Shown piece by piece: positions 41,225-50,701 of a stretch of DNA of 64,000 nucleotides. The notes beneath the pieces were generated by a model. The model was not told the DNA's origin. It did not search any database and was given only the letters and a program-made list of their open reading frames with translations. Position numbers and translations under genes: made by a program. The stretch's first letter is position 1. Each line of letters begins with the position of its first letter. The stretch lies in the NCBI RefSeq assembly GCF_004126535.1, contig NZ_PPCV01000003.1, positions 124,001 through 188,000 on the forward strand, given 5' to 3'. This DNA is from Propioniciclava flava. GTDB lineage: Bacteria > Actinomycetota > Actinomycetes > Propionibacteriales > Propionibacteriaceae.

Positions 41225-42469
41225 TCACGCGTAGGGCGTGAGGTCCCCCTCGCCACGCTTCATGGCGTCGAACATCGCAGCGGCCTTCTTGGTGTCCCAC
41301 AGCACGCTGGACCCAGCAGCCGTGTGGGCGTTCGGGTTCCCCACCGGGACGCTGAGCGTGTCGGCCTGCCCGGTACCGATCTTCATCGCCGCCGAGACCA
41401 GCCCCGCAAACTCCATGGGGCCAGTGTCGTTGCCGACGGTCAGGGACTGGGAGACCGACGAGTTGACCCCCCACCACTGCCACGGCAGGAGCAAGGTCGC
41501 CGGGGAGAGCACCTTCTTCGCGAGCGCGGAGACCATCTCCCGCTGACGCTTCGCGCGGCCCAGATCCCCCTCGGGGTCGGCGTGACGCATCCGCACATAA
41601 CCCAGCGCGGTCGCCCCGGACATGTTCTGGCAGCCCGCCGGAATGTCCAGATTGGAGTCCTTGTCCTGGATGGCGTTCGGCGGGCACATCTGGATGCCGC
41701 CCACCGCGTCCACAACGTTGACGAAGCCGCCGAACCCCACCTCAACGTAGCCGTCCACCCGCAGCCCCGTGTTCTGCTCGATGGTCTGGACCAGAAGCTT
41801 CGGCCCGCCGAAGGCGTACGCGGCGTTGATCTTGTTCTTGCCCCGCCCGGGGATCGGCACGTAGCTGTCGCGGGGCACCGAAATGAGCGCCGCCTTCCCC
41901 GACGGGGGGACGTACAGCAGCATGATCGTGTCGGTGCGCTGACCCGCGTCGTTGCCCGTCCCGAGCTTGACTTGCTCCTCGGTGGACAACGCGGCCCGTG
42001 AATCGGAGCCCGCCAGCACGAAGACGTGCCCGGGCGTGTCGGCGGGGCGGGTTCCTGCAGGCGTCGCGTCCGTCTTCGGCATGAAGGGCCAGGTGGCCAG
42101 CGGGACACCGATCACATAGGCCAGCACCACAACCAGCAGCACGAGCACGATCCGGCCCGGACGCACTCTCCGGCGCGGACGCGGAGCACGCGGACCGGAG
42201 GGGACGTTGCCTCCACCAGGCTCGCCAGGCGAGCCGGGCCGCGTCGGGGACACCGGCGGTTCCCCCACGCCAGCGGAGCGAGAACCTGCGTCGCTCAGCG
42301 GGGCGCCGGCTGCGTCGTAATGCCCCACCGGCGTCGGGCGGCCCGCCTCGGGACGGGGCTGTCTCGGCTCGGGGGGCGGTGTCCGCGGCGGCGGGGATTG
42401 ATCGGACGGCTCACCGCTGGCGTAGTCGCCCCGCCGGTAAAGCCAATCCTCGTCGTCGGTACTGCTCAC
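41225..42469 (-). CDS. LytR-CpsA-Psr family cell-wall glycopolymer ligase
   Basis: A 414-residue membrane enzyme. A long Pro-rich cytoplasmic N terminus (about 1-105) leads to one helix (IVLVLLVVVLAYVIGVPLA) and the extracellular LCP domain with GSDSRA, RTDTIMLLYV, SVPRDSYVPIPG, KINAAYAFGG and RMRHADPEGDLGRAKRQ. Such enzymes attach teichoic acid, arabinogalactan or capsule to peptidoglycan. GTG at 42469 is chosen because it lies 7 bases after TACCGT on the minus strand. Confidence 0.9.
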   Translation of the reverse strand: MSSTDDEDWLYRRGDYASGEPSDQSPPPRTPPPEPRQPRPEAGRPTPVGHYDAAGAPLSDAGSRSAGVGEPPVSPTRPGSPGEPGGGNVPSGPRAPRPRRRVRPGRIVLVLLVVVLAYVIGVPLATWPFMPKTDATPAGTRPADTPGHVFVLAGSDSRAALSTEEQVKLGTGNDAGQRTDTIMLLYVPPSGKAALISVPRDSYVPIPGRGKNKINAAYAFGGPKLLVQTIEQNTGLRVDGYVEVGFGGFVNVVDAVGGIQMCPPNAIQDKDSNLDIPAGCQNMSGATALGYVRMRHADPEGDLGRAKRQREMVSALAKKVLSPATLLLPWQWWGVNSSVSQSLTVGNDTGPMEFAGLVSAAMKIGTGQADTLSVPVGNPNAHTAAGSSVLWDTKKAAAMFDAMKRGEGDLTPYA

Positions 42470-42549
42470 CCACCCCACGGTACGGGATGCCCGCTCGCCC
42501 CCACATCACGCCAGGGTCGCTGCGGCCTCCACCGCCGGGACCAGACCGA

Positions 42550-43497
42550 TCAATCGAGAGTCGCCTCCACCGCGCCCACCCGTTCCCCATGGCCAAGGAC
42601 CGGAATGTCGCCGAGCTTGTCGAGTGCGCGCGGATCCACGTCGCAGTAACGCAGCGCAGCGGCCGCGACCACGCGTCCGGCGCGCGACCCGTCGGCGATC
42701 TTCACCGCAACGCCCCGCCCATCGGGCAGACCCACCGCAAAGACCGCTTCGGCGCCCTCCTTCGCGATGACGCCGGGAACGGCGGCCATCAGTTCGCTGT
42801 CGGGGCGTCGCGGACCCCCCACATAGAACGGGAACGAATGCATGGCATGGGCGACAGCCTCCGCTTCCCCCTCCTGCGCTGCGGCCATGCGTCCGAAGGC
42901 GCGCGCCAGGCCCGTCAGCGCGAAGGCGTGCACGGGGGCGCCGCATCCATCCACGGCGGTGGCGACGATCGGCTCGTCCGCATAGTCGGCGATCACCTGG
43001 ACGACGGCCTCCTGCAACGGATGCGCCGGATCCAAGTAGTCGCCCAGCGACCACCCCGACGCCACACAGGCCCGCAGGAATCCCGCATGCTTGCCGGAGC
43101 AGTTTTGGGCGATGCGCTCCTCCCCATACCCGGCGGCCAGCCACACCTGGAGCGCATGCTCCCCGATGGGCTGCCCGGGGGTGTTGCCGAGCGCGTCGAC
43201 GGTGAGCCCCGAGGCGGCCAGGCTCGCCCGGACGCCCGCCATCTGCCACGCCTCGCCCGAGTGCGACGCGCATGCGAGCGCGAGGGCCTGATCGCGCAGG
43301 GGGGCGCCGCTCCGCAGGGACGCGATGGCCTGCAGCGGCTTGAGCGACGAGCGCGGAAATACCGGCGTCGCGGGGTCGCCCCAGGCCCGCTCGACGCTGC
43401 CGTCGGGGGCGGTGATCACCGCTAGGCCACGATGAAGGGACTCCACAAAGCCCTGACGGACGACACGGGCAACGATGGGGGCATCCACCAAACTCAC
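42550..43497 (-). CDS. L-asparaginase II (thermolabile type)
   Basis: A 315-residue protein of the asparaginase_II family, a serine-hydrolase fold unrelated to the classical enzyme. Marks are VRQGFVESLHRGLAVI, FPRSSLKPLQAIA, ALACASHSGE and NCSGKHAGFL with a conserved Lys, and DGCGAP. It releases ammonia from asparagine. GTG at 43497 starts the conserved part and lies 7 bases after TAGGGT; the longer frame upstream is a shadow of the divergent gene at 43619. Confidence 0.88.
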   Translation of the reverse strand: MSLVDAPIVARVVRQGFVESLHRGLAVITAPDGSVERAWGDPATPVFPRSSLKPLQAIASLRSGAPLRDQALALACASHSGEAWQMAGVRASLAASGLTVDALGNTPGQPIGEHALQVWLAAGYGEERIAQNCSGKHAGFLRACVASGWSLGDYLDPAHPLQEAVVQVIADYADEPIVATAVDGCGAPVHAFALTGLARAFGRMAAAQEGEAEAVAHAMHSFPFYVGGPRRPDSELMAAVPGVIAKEGAEAVFAVGLPDGRGVAVKIADGSRAGRVVAAAALRYCDVDPRALDKLGDIPVLGHGERVGAVEATLD

Positions 43498-43618
43498 GCT
43501 CTGCACCCTACGCGTTCGCCGGTTCACCCGCGGCGGCTGCGCGGATGCCCCTCCACGGTCACAAACCCGACCCAGCCACGGCAACCTGAACTTTTCCTGA
43601 GAGACTGAGCGTGACACC

Positions 43619-44353
43619 ATGGAGCCCATGGCCTTGTTCTCTCAGCTTCGCGCGGTGGTGACCTCTGCCGTCGCCCTGGCTGTCGTCGCAGGCGCCGGTG
43701 TTGCCTTCGCGCTTCCCGGCCAGACGACGGAGATCACGATGGCCGTCCCTGCCGCCCTCACCTCCGCCGACGTCCAACTCAGCGAGACGGACGCCCGAGA
43801 GCTGACGACCAGCCGGGACGCCTCGCGCGACGGCCTGAGCACCGACATCGCCGACGCCGTCCGGGAGCGCTCGGCCAGCATGTCCGCCACCGATGAGGCC
43901 ATCGACAAGACCCAGACCGCCATCGCAGCCGCGGCCAAGCGCGCCGCTGACCAAAAGGCCGCGACCCAGATCGCCGCCACCGAGCAGGCCGCCAAAGAGA
44001 AGGCCGCCAAGGCAGCCGAGGCGAAGAAGAACGGCTACGACCCCGACACGACCGCGCCGAAGGAGATCGCGCGCCAGATGGCGCAGAACCTGTACGGCTG
44101 GGGCTCCGATCAATTCACCTGCTACGACAACATCATCATGCGCGAGTCGATGTGGGATCCCACTGCGGCCAACCCCACCTCCAGCGCCTACGGCATCCCG
44201 CAGGCTCTCCCCGGCAACAAGATGGCCAGCGAGGGCGCCGACTGGAAAACCAACCCCGTCACCCAGATCAAGTGGGGGCTGAAGTACATCAAGTCGACCT
44301 ACGGGACGCCGTGCCAGGCCTGGTCCTTCAAGGCGGCCAAGGGCTGGTATTGA
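43619..44353 (+). CDS. Secreted lysozyme-like protein with coiled-coil stalk
   Basis: A 244-residue secreted protein. Signal sequence AVVTSAVALAVVAGAGVAFA, a central Ala/Lys/Glu-rich coiled coil (about 90-140), and a C-terminal lysozyme-like transglycosylase domain (ARQMAQNLYGWGSDQF, IIMRESMWDPTAANP with the probable catalytic Glu, AYGIPQALPG). It resembles aggregation-promoting-factor/Rpf-type peptidoglycan hydrolases. Cys in FTCYD and TPCQAW can pair. ATG at 43619 or 43628. Confidence 0.85.
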   Translation: MEPMALFSQLRAVVTSAVALAVVAGAGVAFALPGQTTEITMAVPAALTSADVQLSETDARELTTSRDASRDGLSTDIADAVRERSASMSATDEAIDKTQTAIAAAAKRAADQKAATQIAATEQAAKEKAAKAAEAKKNGYDPDTTAPKEIARQMAQNLYGWGSDQFTCYDNIIMRESMWDPTAANPTSSAYGIPQALPGNKMASEGADWKTNPVTQIKWGLKYIKSTYGTPCQAWSFKAAKGWY

Positions 44354-44390
44354 TCGAGGCCACTTGGCACGATCCCCCCTGCATCGCCCC

Positions 44391-44396
44391 TAGGCT
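44391..44396 (+). promoter_or_regulatory. -10 element of a leaderless promoter (rhomboid gene)
   Basis: TAGGCT, then 6 bases, then the ATG at 44403. Confidence 0.5.
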
Positions 44397-44402
44397 GGAC
44401 GG

Positions 44403-45281
44403 ATGAGCAGCACCGAGGTTCCGCCGACACCGCCGGCACCCCTGGCCTGCGCATACCATCCCGATCGCCCTGCCGGGGTGCGCTGTCAGCGCTGCGGAGC
44501 ACCAATCTGTGGGGAGTGCATGATCGAGGCACCCGTCGGGTTCCAGTGCCCGGCATGTGTCGCCTCCGCCACGGCCCACGTACGGACGGGACGCCCATCG
44601 CTGCGGAAACCCGGTGCGTCCTCCATCGCCAGTTTCGTGATGATCGGGATCAACGTCGCGATCTGGCTGGCGATCATCCTCACCGGCGGCGATACCTCCC
44701 CCGTCGCCTCCGCGTTGGGCCTCAACCTCACCGCAACCTGCGACGTCGGCAGCGACACCTACGTCAACGTGGATCCGGCGACTTGCGCCGCCTCCTTCGG
44801 GTTGTGGCTGCCCGGCGTCCAAGATGGCGCCTGGTGGAAACTGCTGAGTTCGGGCTTCACCCACCTGGCGATCGTCCATCTCGGGTTCAACATGGTGGTA
44901 CTGGGCATGCTCGGCCCGCAGATGGATCGTCTGCTGGGCACGTGGCGCTTCCTGGCGCTCTACGGCAGTTCCATCCTGGGTGGTTCGCTGTTCGCCTTGC
45001 TCCTCTCCCCGATCAACACGTTCACCGTGGGCGCCTCGGGCGGCCTGTTCGGGCTGATGGGTGGGCTGCTGATCATCGCGCTCTTGCGCCACGGCGACGC
45101 CCGCACCATCTTGATCTGGCTAGGGGTCAATGTCGTGTTCACGTTCGCTGGCGGGGGATCCATCTCCTGGCAGGCCCACCTGGGCGGTCTGATCTTCGGC
45201 GCTATCACCACCTACGCCCTCATGCGGTGCGCCGAGTACCGCGCCCGGATCGGACGCCTGCGCCGACCCCCGCAACCATGA
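44403..45281 (+). CDS. Rhomboid intramembrane serine protease with N-terminal zinc finger
   Basis: A 292-residue protein. Residues 14-52 form a B-box-like zinc finger with Cys/His pairs (CAYHPDRPAGVRCQRC, ICGECM, FQCPAC). Residues about 75-275 are a six-helix rhomboid: LGFNMVVLGM with the conserved Asn, TVGASGGLFGLMGG with the catalytic Ser, and WQAHLGGLIFG with the catalytic His. It cleaves membrane proteins inside the bilayer. The fused finger is common in actinobacterial rhomboids. Confidence 0.92.
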   Translation: MSSTEVPPTPPAPLACAYHPDRPAGVRCQRCGAPICGECMIEAPVGFQCPACVASATAHVRTGRPSLRKPGASSIASFVMIGINVAIWLAIILTGGDTSPVASALGLNLTATCDVGSDTYVNVDPATCAASFGLWLPGVQDGAWWKLLSSGFTHLAIVHLGFNMVVLGMLGPQMDRLLGTWRFLALYGSSILGGSLFALLLSPINTFTVGASGGLFGLMGGLLIIALLRHGDARTILIWLGVNVVFTFAGGGSISWQAHLGGLIFGAITTYALMRCAEYRARIGRLRRPPQP

Positions 45282-45318
45282 CGGTCGTCGCGGCCGGCTG
45301 CGCGCGAGATCCCCGCCC

Positions 45319-46077
45319 ATGATCCTTCTCGACGAGGCACGCTGGCCCGCCCACGGACGGCTGTGGGGTCACCTCGTCTCCGATACCGACCTCAACGAAT
45401 TGCACCGCTTCGCTGCCCGCGTCGGGGTTCCCGCCCGCGGCTTCGATCACGACCACTACGACTACCCGGCCGAACGACGAGCCTCCCTGATGGCGTCCGG
45501 GGCGACATTCGTGGACTCGCGGGACCTGCTGCGCCGGCTGCAGGCGTCCGGGTTGCGCGTCCGACCTCACGAGCGGACGCCGCAGCGATCGGTCGCGATG
45601 GAGCGGCTGCGCGCGCGGTGGCTCCAGTTAGCGCCCGATGCCCTCGCACTGCGAGAAGACCTCCTGACCCGCTGGTCGGAGCCGCACCGTCGCTATCACG
45701 ACGCACGACACCTGGCGCATCTTCTCGATGCCCTCGACCTCCTGGGCGCCGACGAGCCAGTCATCCGCTGGGCTGCGTGGTTTCACGACGCGGTGCACAC
45801 GGGCCGCGCCGGCGAGGACGAGCACGCCTCCGCAGCCCTGGCCCGCGCGACACTCGCGTCCTTGTTGTCTCCCGCGGAGGTCGACGAGGTGGCCCGCCTC
45901 GTCGAGGTGACGATCGATCACGCCCCGGCACCAGGCGACGTCCGCGGCGCGTACCTCAGCGACGCCGACCTGGCGATCCTGGGCACGGCCCGAGGCCGCT
46001 ATGACGTGTACGCGCGCGATGTCCGCGAGGAGTACGCCCACCTCGACGAGCGTCACATCGATACAATCTCGAAGTGA
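45319..46077 (+). CDS. DUF4031 domain fused to an HD-type phosphohydrolase domain, shortened
   Basis: A 252-residue protein. Residues 1-85 are DUF4031 (ILLDEARWPAHGRLWGHLVS, FDHDHYDYP). Residues about 92-250 match predicted metal-dependent HD-type hydrolases (EPHRRYHDARHLAHLLDAL, WAAWFHDAVHTG, TIDHAPAPG, LSDADLAILG). The HD part ends abruptly at EEYAHLDERHIDTISK, roughly 35 residues short of what I recall for the family, and its last bases carry the -10 of the next gene. Start is ATG at 45319 with no ribosome site. Confidence 0.75.
   Translation: MILLDEARWPAHGRLWGHLVSDTDLNELHRFAARVGVPARGFDHDHYDYPAERRASLMASGATFVDSRDLLRRLQASGLRVRPHERTPQRSVAMERLRARWLQLAPDALALREDLLTRWSEPHRRYHDARHLAHLLDALDLLGADEPVIRWAAWFHDAVHTGRAGEDEHASAALARATLASLLSPAEVDEVARLVEVTIDHAPAPGDVRGAYLSDADLAILGTARGRYDVYARDVREEYAHLDERHIDTISK
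46062..46067 (+). promoter_or_regulatory. -10 element of a leaderless promoter (Bcr-type MFS)
   Basis: TACAAT, then 6 bases, then the GTG at 46074. It lies inside the end of the DUF4031-HD gene. Confidence 0.55.
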
Positions 46078-47303
46078 CGACGCCTGACGCTCCCCAGTAT
46101 CGGCCCGGCCCCAAGTACGTTTTGCTCCTGGGTTCCCTGGCCGCCGTCCCGGCGATCACCTCCGATCTCTACCTGCCCGCGCTGCCCACCGTCGGCGCCG
46201 AGTTGGGTGCGAGCGCTGCCGCAGCGCAACTCACGTTGTCGGGCATGCTCATCGGCGGCGCCATCGGCCAACTCGTCATCGGTCCGCTCTCGGATCGGTT
46301 CGGACGCCGCCTGCCCGTCCTCGTCGGGTTGATGGGGCACGTCCTCACGTCGATCTTGTGCATGATGGCGCCCAACATCTCCGCGCTCATCGGCTTGCGC
46401 GTCGCCCAAGGGTTCTTCAATGCGGCGTCCTCGGTCGTCGCGATCGCCGTCATCAGGGACCGGTTCATCGGCTCAGACGCCGCACGGCTGCTGTCGCGGC
46501 TCATGCTCGTCATCGGCGTCGCTCCCCTCTTCGCCCCGGCTGTCGGCGGCGCCATCGCCGAGGTGTGGACGTGGCGGGGCGTCTTCGCCGTCCTCGCCGG
46601 CTTGGGGTTGTGCCTGGCCGTCCTCGTGTGGCGGTTCATGCCCGAGACCCTCCCCGCCGAACGACGGCGCCCAGCCCATCCTCGCGTCGTCGCGCGCGGC
46701 TATCTCACGCTGCTGAAGGATCACCGCTTCATGGCGCTGGCGCTCATCCCGGGCCTCTCCCAGGCCGTCATCATGAGTTACGTGGTGGGCTCGACCTACG
46801 TGTTCCAGAAAGAGCATGGGCTCTCCAGCCAGCAGTTCGCCCTCCTGTTCGCGGTCAACGGGATCGCGCTGATCGGCGGCGCCCAACTCAACGCCTTCCT
46901 CGTCCGTCGCACCACGCCGGTGAAGGTGTTGCGCGCCAGCCTCGCGCTCCAGGCCGTCTTCGCCGTCACCTTGGTCATCGTCACCGCCACCGGCGCTGGT
47001 GGGCTGATGGCCTTGTGCGTCCTGCTGTGGCTGACCTTGACGTTCCAGGGGCTGGTCCCCGGCAACGCGAGCGTCCTCGCGCTCCACGAGTACGGGCACA
47101 TGGCGGGGACGGCCGCCGCCTTCCTCGGCTCGATGCAGGCGGGCATCGGCGGGATCATCTCCCCCTTGGTCGGGTTCACCGGCGGGACGGGCGTCTCCAT
47201 GGTGTCGGTCATGGCCGGGTCGATCCTGACCGCACTCGCCATCCTCGCCTTCGCCACGCCGACCTACCGGCGCCCGCGTCCGGCCCCCGGAGCCGCCGCC
47301 TAA
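46074..47303 (+). CDS. Bcr/CflA-family multidrug efflux MFS transporter
   Basis: A 409-residue transporter with 12 helices. SDLYLPALPTVGAELG in the first loop, GPLSDRFGRRLPVLVG (motif A) and FAPAVGGAIAEVWTWRGVF are Bcr/CflA marks. It exports drugs such as bicyclomycin or chloramphenicol in relatives. The GTG start overlaps the previous stop by 4 bases yet also has a leaderless -10. Confidence 0.9.
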   Translation: MTTPDAPQYRPGPKYVLLLGSLAAVPAITSDLYLPALPTVGAELGASAAAAQLTLSGMLIGGAIGQLVIGPLSDRFGRRLPVLVGLMGHVLTSILCMMAPNISALIGLRVAQGFFNAASSVVAIAVIRDRFIGSDAARLLSRLMLVIGVAPLFAPAVGGAIAEVWTWRGVFAVLAGLGLCLAVLVWRFMPETLPAERRRPAHPRVVARGYLTLLKDHRFMALALIPGLSQAVIMSYVVGSTYVFQKEHGLSSQQFALLFAVNGIALIGGAQLNAFLVRRTTPVKVLRASLALQAVFAVTLVIVTATGAGGLMALCVLLWLTLTFQGLVPGNASVLALHEYGHMAGTAAAFLGSMQAGIGGIISPLVGFTGGTGVSMVSVMAGSILTALAILAFATPTYRRPRPAPGAAA

Positions 47304-47360
47304 CGGGAACCGACCGCCGCTCGGGTGGTGCCGCTTTCCCTCACCTGGCACGGTAGGGGC

Positions 47361-49886
47361 ATGACTTCTCCCCTTCCGGTGTCTCAGGACCAGTGGGCTC
47401 ACGGTAGCTGGCCGCTCGGCGCCCATGTCGATCCCCGCACCGGTGAGACCACCTTCGCCGTCGCGGCCCCTCATGCCACGCGGGTCACCGTGGAGTTCTT
47501 TCCCCGGGCCCAAGGCGCGGACGCCGAAGCGTCCTTCGCGATGGTTCCCGGCGTGGACGGCGTGTGGCGGGCCCGATTCTCCGGCGCCCGGCACGGCACG
47601 CTGTACGGCTTCCGGACGTGGGGCACCAACTGGTCCTACGACCCCGCGTGGACGCCCGGATCGCTGGCCGGGTTCGTCTCGGATCGAGACGCCGACTTCA
47701 ACCACCTCAACCCCAACAAGGTGCTGTTCGACCCGTACGCGCGTGAGGTGACGCACAATCCGCTCAGCCTGGGCGAGAACAAGGCCCTGCTCGGTTCGGG
47801 CCCTGCGGAGTTCGAGGGCCGGGCCGGGCGTGAGATCGACTCCGCCCAGGTGGCCCCGAAGGGCGTCGTCGTCGAGGACGCCACGGCGACCGGGGCCAAC
47901 CCGGCATTCCCCGAGGAAGACAACGCCATCTACGAGGCGCACGTGAAGAACCTCACGCTGCACCCGAACGCCACGACGCTGAGCGAACTGCTCTCCCCCA
48001 CGCCCGGGTTCGCGGGCCTGCCCGACATTCCGGCCCCTCTGCGCGGCACGTATGCCGGGGCTGCGATGATGGCGCCCTATCTCGGTGCGCTGGGGCTGAC
48101 GGTGATCGAACTCCTGCCGGTCCACGAGACCGACTCCGACCAGGTGGGAGCCCACGCGGGAAGCACCAACCATTGGGGTTACCAGACGCTCGCCTTCTTC
48201 GCCCCCAACCGCGACTACAGCTCCGACAAGTCCTTGGGCGGTCCGACGCGCGAGTTCAAGGAGATGGTGGCCGCCTTCCACGCCGCCGGGCTGAAGGTGT
48301 ACCTCGACGTCGTCTACAACCACTCCGCCGAAGGCGGCAACTGGGCCGACAGCCCGGACGCGGCAGGATTCACCTCCCTGGGCGGGTTCGCCACAGCGGA
48401 CTACTACGGTCTGGACGCGGCCGGAGGCCTGATCGACGGGGCGACGGGCACGTCCAACCAGATGAACTACTCCTCACCTTTGTCGTGTGCGCTGGTGCTG
48501 GACTCCTTGGAGTACTGGCACGGCGTCATGGGGGTGGACGGCTTCCGCTTCGACCTGGCGCCCGTGCTGGGCCGCCGTCCGGCCGACGCGGCCCCCGAGG
48601 ATTGGGACGCCCAGCGCCGCTTCTTCCCCGATCATCCGCTGCTGCTGAGCATCGTCGAGTTGGCCAGGCGGCAAGGCTTCGAGGTGGTCGCCGAGGCCTG
48701 GGATCTGTGGGGCTATGAGGTCGGGAACTTCCCGGCGGGCTGGGGCGAGTGGAACGGGCGTTTCCGCGACGCGATGCGCGCCTACCTCAAGGGTGATGGC
48801 AACACCGACGAGTTCATGGCGATGTTCAACGGGGATTACCTGCATTTCCACGAGAACGGTGGCCCCCACAAGTCGGTGAACTTCGTCACCGCACACGACG
48901 GTTTCACCATGTTCGACCTGGTCAGCTACAACACCAAGATCAACGATCAGCCCTTCCCGTTCGGCCCGACCGACGGCGGTTCGGACGACAACATGTCCTG
49001 GGATTCGAGCGGTGACCATGCCCTGCGTCGGACGCGGTGGCGCAACTTCTGGCTGATCACCTTCCTGGCTCGCGGCGTCCCGATGATCGTCTCCGGGGAC
49101 GAGTACGGCCGCACCCAGAACGGGAACAACAACCCGTGGTCGCTGAACACGGTCGGCATGTGGAACAACTGGGCGCAGGCCGGGTCGAACGATCCGACGG
49201 GGCTGCCGGTGGATCCGCAGCATCCGGATCTGCCCGGCTACCACGACAACATCGGCGTCATGCCGGGCGCGACGAACGCCCTGCTCACGTTCGCCCGCTA
49301 TGTGGCACGCCTGCGGGCCGAGCAGCCCACCCTGCGGCAGCGCTCCTGGGGGGACGCCGAACTGGGCGGCAAGGATGTCTCGTACGTGTACTTCGGGACG
49401 GCGCTGGATGATCCGCCCCGTCCTGGGGATCGGCAGATTGCCGTCGCCATCGATTCGGGCGAAGGCGACGGCGACGATTTCTGGGTGCTGCTCAACATGT
49501 ATGACCAGCCCGCCACCTTCGATCTGGCCGAGACGTTGGAGGAGGACCATCAGCACGAGTGGCGTCGCATCATTGACACCGCGTCGTGGGCCGAAGCCGA
49601 AGGGAACGCCTGGGACATGGACGATGCTCAAGCGGTGACGGGCACCTACACGGTCGAGCCGTGGTCCATCGCTGTGTTGCAGGCGCACCATCCCTCGACC
49701 ACGTCGTCGAAGCCCAAGGAACTGTGGGGCCGCGGCGATGGCCTGCAGGTCGACCGGGCGGGGCTCCCCTACCGTCGGGGCAGGTTCGGCTTGTTCCTGG
49801 ATCGGGTCCGTCGCGACGGCGTCGCACGGATCGAGCGGTTCACGGAGGCCAAGGCGCACCCGGACAAGCCCACCGAGGCGAAGTAA
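47361..49886 (+). CDS. glgX: Glycogen debranching enzyme (isoamylase-type GH13)
   Basis: An 841-residue enzyme: an N-terminal CBM48-like beta domain (about 12-110), then the GH13 barrel with NHWGYQTLAFFAPN, VYLDVVYNHS, VDGFRFDLA (nucleophile Asp), FEVVAEAWD (acid Glu) and FVTAHDGFT (third acid), and a C-terminal beta domain. It cuts alpha-1,6 links of glycogen. The loop at 150-205 is longer than in Escherichia coli GlgX. ATG at 47361 is the likely start, though the ribosome site AGGGG is very close to it. Confidence 0.9.
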   Translation: MTSPLPVSQDQWAHGSWPLGAHVDPRTGETTFAVAAPHATRVTVEFFPRAQGADAEASFAMVPGVDGVWRARFSGARHGTLYGFRTWGTNWSYDPAWTPGSLAGFVSDRDADFNHLNPNKVLFDPYAREVTHNPLSLGENKALLGSGPAEFEGRAGREIDSAQVAPKGVVVEDATATGANPAFPEEDNAIYEAHVKNLTLHPNATTLSELLSPTPGFAGLPDIPAPLRGTYAGAAMMAPYLGALGLTVIELLPVHETDSDQVGAHAGSTNHWGYQTLAFFAPNRDYSSDKSLGGPTREFKEMVAAFHAAGLKVYLDVVYNHSAEGGNWADSPDAAGFTSLGGFATADYYGLDAAGGLIDGATGTSNQMNYSSPLSCALVLDSLEYWHGVMGVDGFRFDLAPVLGRRPADAAPEDWDAQRRFFPDHPLLLSIVELARRQGFEVVAEAWDLWGYEVGNFPAGWGEWNGRFRDAMRAYLKGDGNTDEFMAMFNGDYLHFHENGGPHKSVNFVTAHDGFTMFDLVSYNTKINDQPFPFGPTDGGSDDNMSWDSSGDHALRRTRWRNFWLITFLARGVPMIVSGDEYGRTQNGNNNPWSLNTVGMWNNWAQAGSNDPTGLPVDPQHPDLPGYHDNIGVMPGATNALLTFARYVARLRAEQPTLRQRSWGDAELGGKDVSYVYFGTALDDPPRPGDRQIAVAIDSGEGDGDDFWVLLNMYDQPATFDLAETLEEDHQHEWRRIIDTASWAEAEGNAWDMDDAQAVTGTYTVEPWSIAVLQAHHPSTTSSKPKELWGRGDGLQVDRAGLPYRRGRFGLFLDRVRRDGVARIERFTEAKAHPDKPTEAK

Positions 49887-49933
49887 GCCCCAACCCCGGG
49901 TGTGCCCTCAGGTGCGCATCCGGGGTGGTCGGC

Positions 49934-50701
49934 CTACTCGGTGACGCTGCGGTAGCGAAACAGAGCCCACGACAACACGCCCAGCAACGTCAGCAGGAGG
50001 GTCGTTCCGCCCAGGGCTTCGGGATACGTCACGGTGATGTTCATGAGTTCCCCCGAAGCGTCGACGCGCCATGGCACGGTCGTTTCACCCTGCAGCAGCG
50101 CCGACACGTAGGTGTCCGGCAGGAAGCGCACCATCCATACTGCGTGCTCGACGACGACATCGGTGAGGAGCCAGCGCACCATCAGTGCTCCCAGCGGAAC
50201 CAACACAGCCCCGGCGGTGTTCTTGAACACGATCCCGAGGAACCCGCCTGCCAGACCACTGACGACACCCAGCACGAGGACGCGGACCAGCATCGGCAAT
50301 ACCCCTGCCGTCCCCGATGCTGCCATCACGGTGGCGTGGCGCAGCAGAATTCGCAGCACCGGGTGCCCCGCCACGATGAGCATCATTCCCATGCTGGCTA
50401 GGGCCAGAGCGAGGGTTCGTGCGACCCATAGCCGCGTCCGGGACGGGACGAAAAGCAGAAGCGAGCTGATCGTGCCGTGGCGGAAGTCCGCCCCCCAGTA
50501 GGTGGCACCTAGGCACAGGCAGAGAAAAGAGCCGATCAGGCCACAGCTCAGCATCAACCCGTCGGCAGGGATCCCGCCCTCTGCGTCGGTACCCACCAGG
50601 AAGAGGGAAGGGATCGCGGTCAACGCCAGACCGACCACGACCAGCATCCAGGTAGCGCGCCGGTGCAGGATGCGGGACAACTCAGCAATGATGAGGCTCA
50701 T
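49934..50701 (-). CDS. ABC-2 type transporter permease
   Basis: A 255-residue membrane protein with six helices (TWMLVVVGLALTAIPSLFLV, SCGLIGSFLCLCLGATYWG, VLVLGVVSGLAGGFLGIVF). The motif YWGADFRHGTISSLLLFVPSR is typical of ABC-2 exporters next to Bcr-type ATPases. Its ATG overlaps the ATPase stop in ATGA. Confidence 0.85.
   Translation of the reverse strand: MSLIIAELSRILHRRATWMLVVVGLALTAIPSLFLVGTDAEGGIPADGLMLSCGLIGSFLCLCLGATYWGADFRHGTISSLLLFVPSRTRLWVARTLALALASMGMMLIVAGHPVLRILLRHATVMAASGTAGVLPMLVRVLVLGVVSGLAGGFLGIVFKNTAGAVLVPLGALMVRWLLTDVVVEHAVWMVRFLPDTYVSALLQGETTVPWRVDASGELMNITVTYPEALGGTTLLLTLLGVLSWALFRYRSVTE

Noticed and set aside
49593-50401. Plus-strand frame across the end of glgX
   Set aside because: It is a shadow of glgX and of the minus-strand permease; Gln/His/Arg-rich and without a ribosome site.
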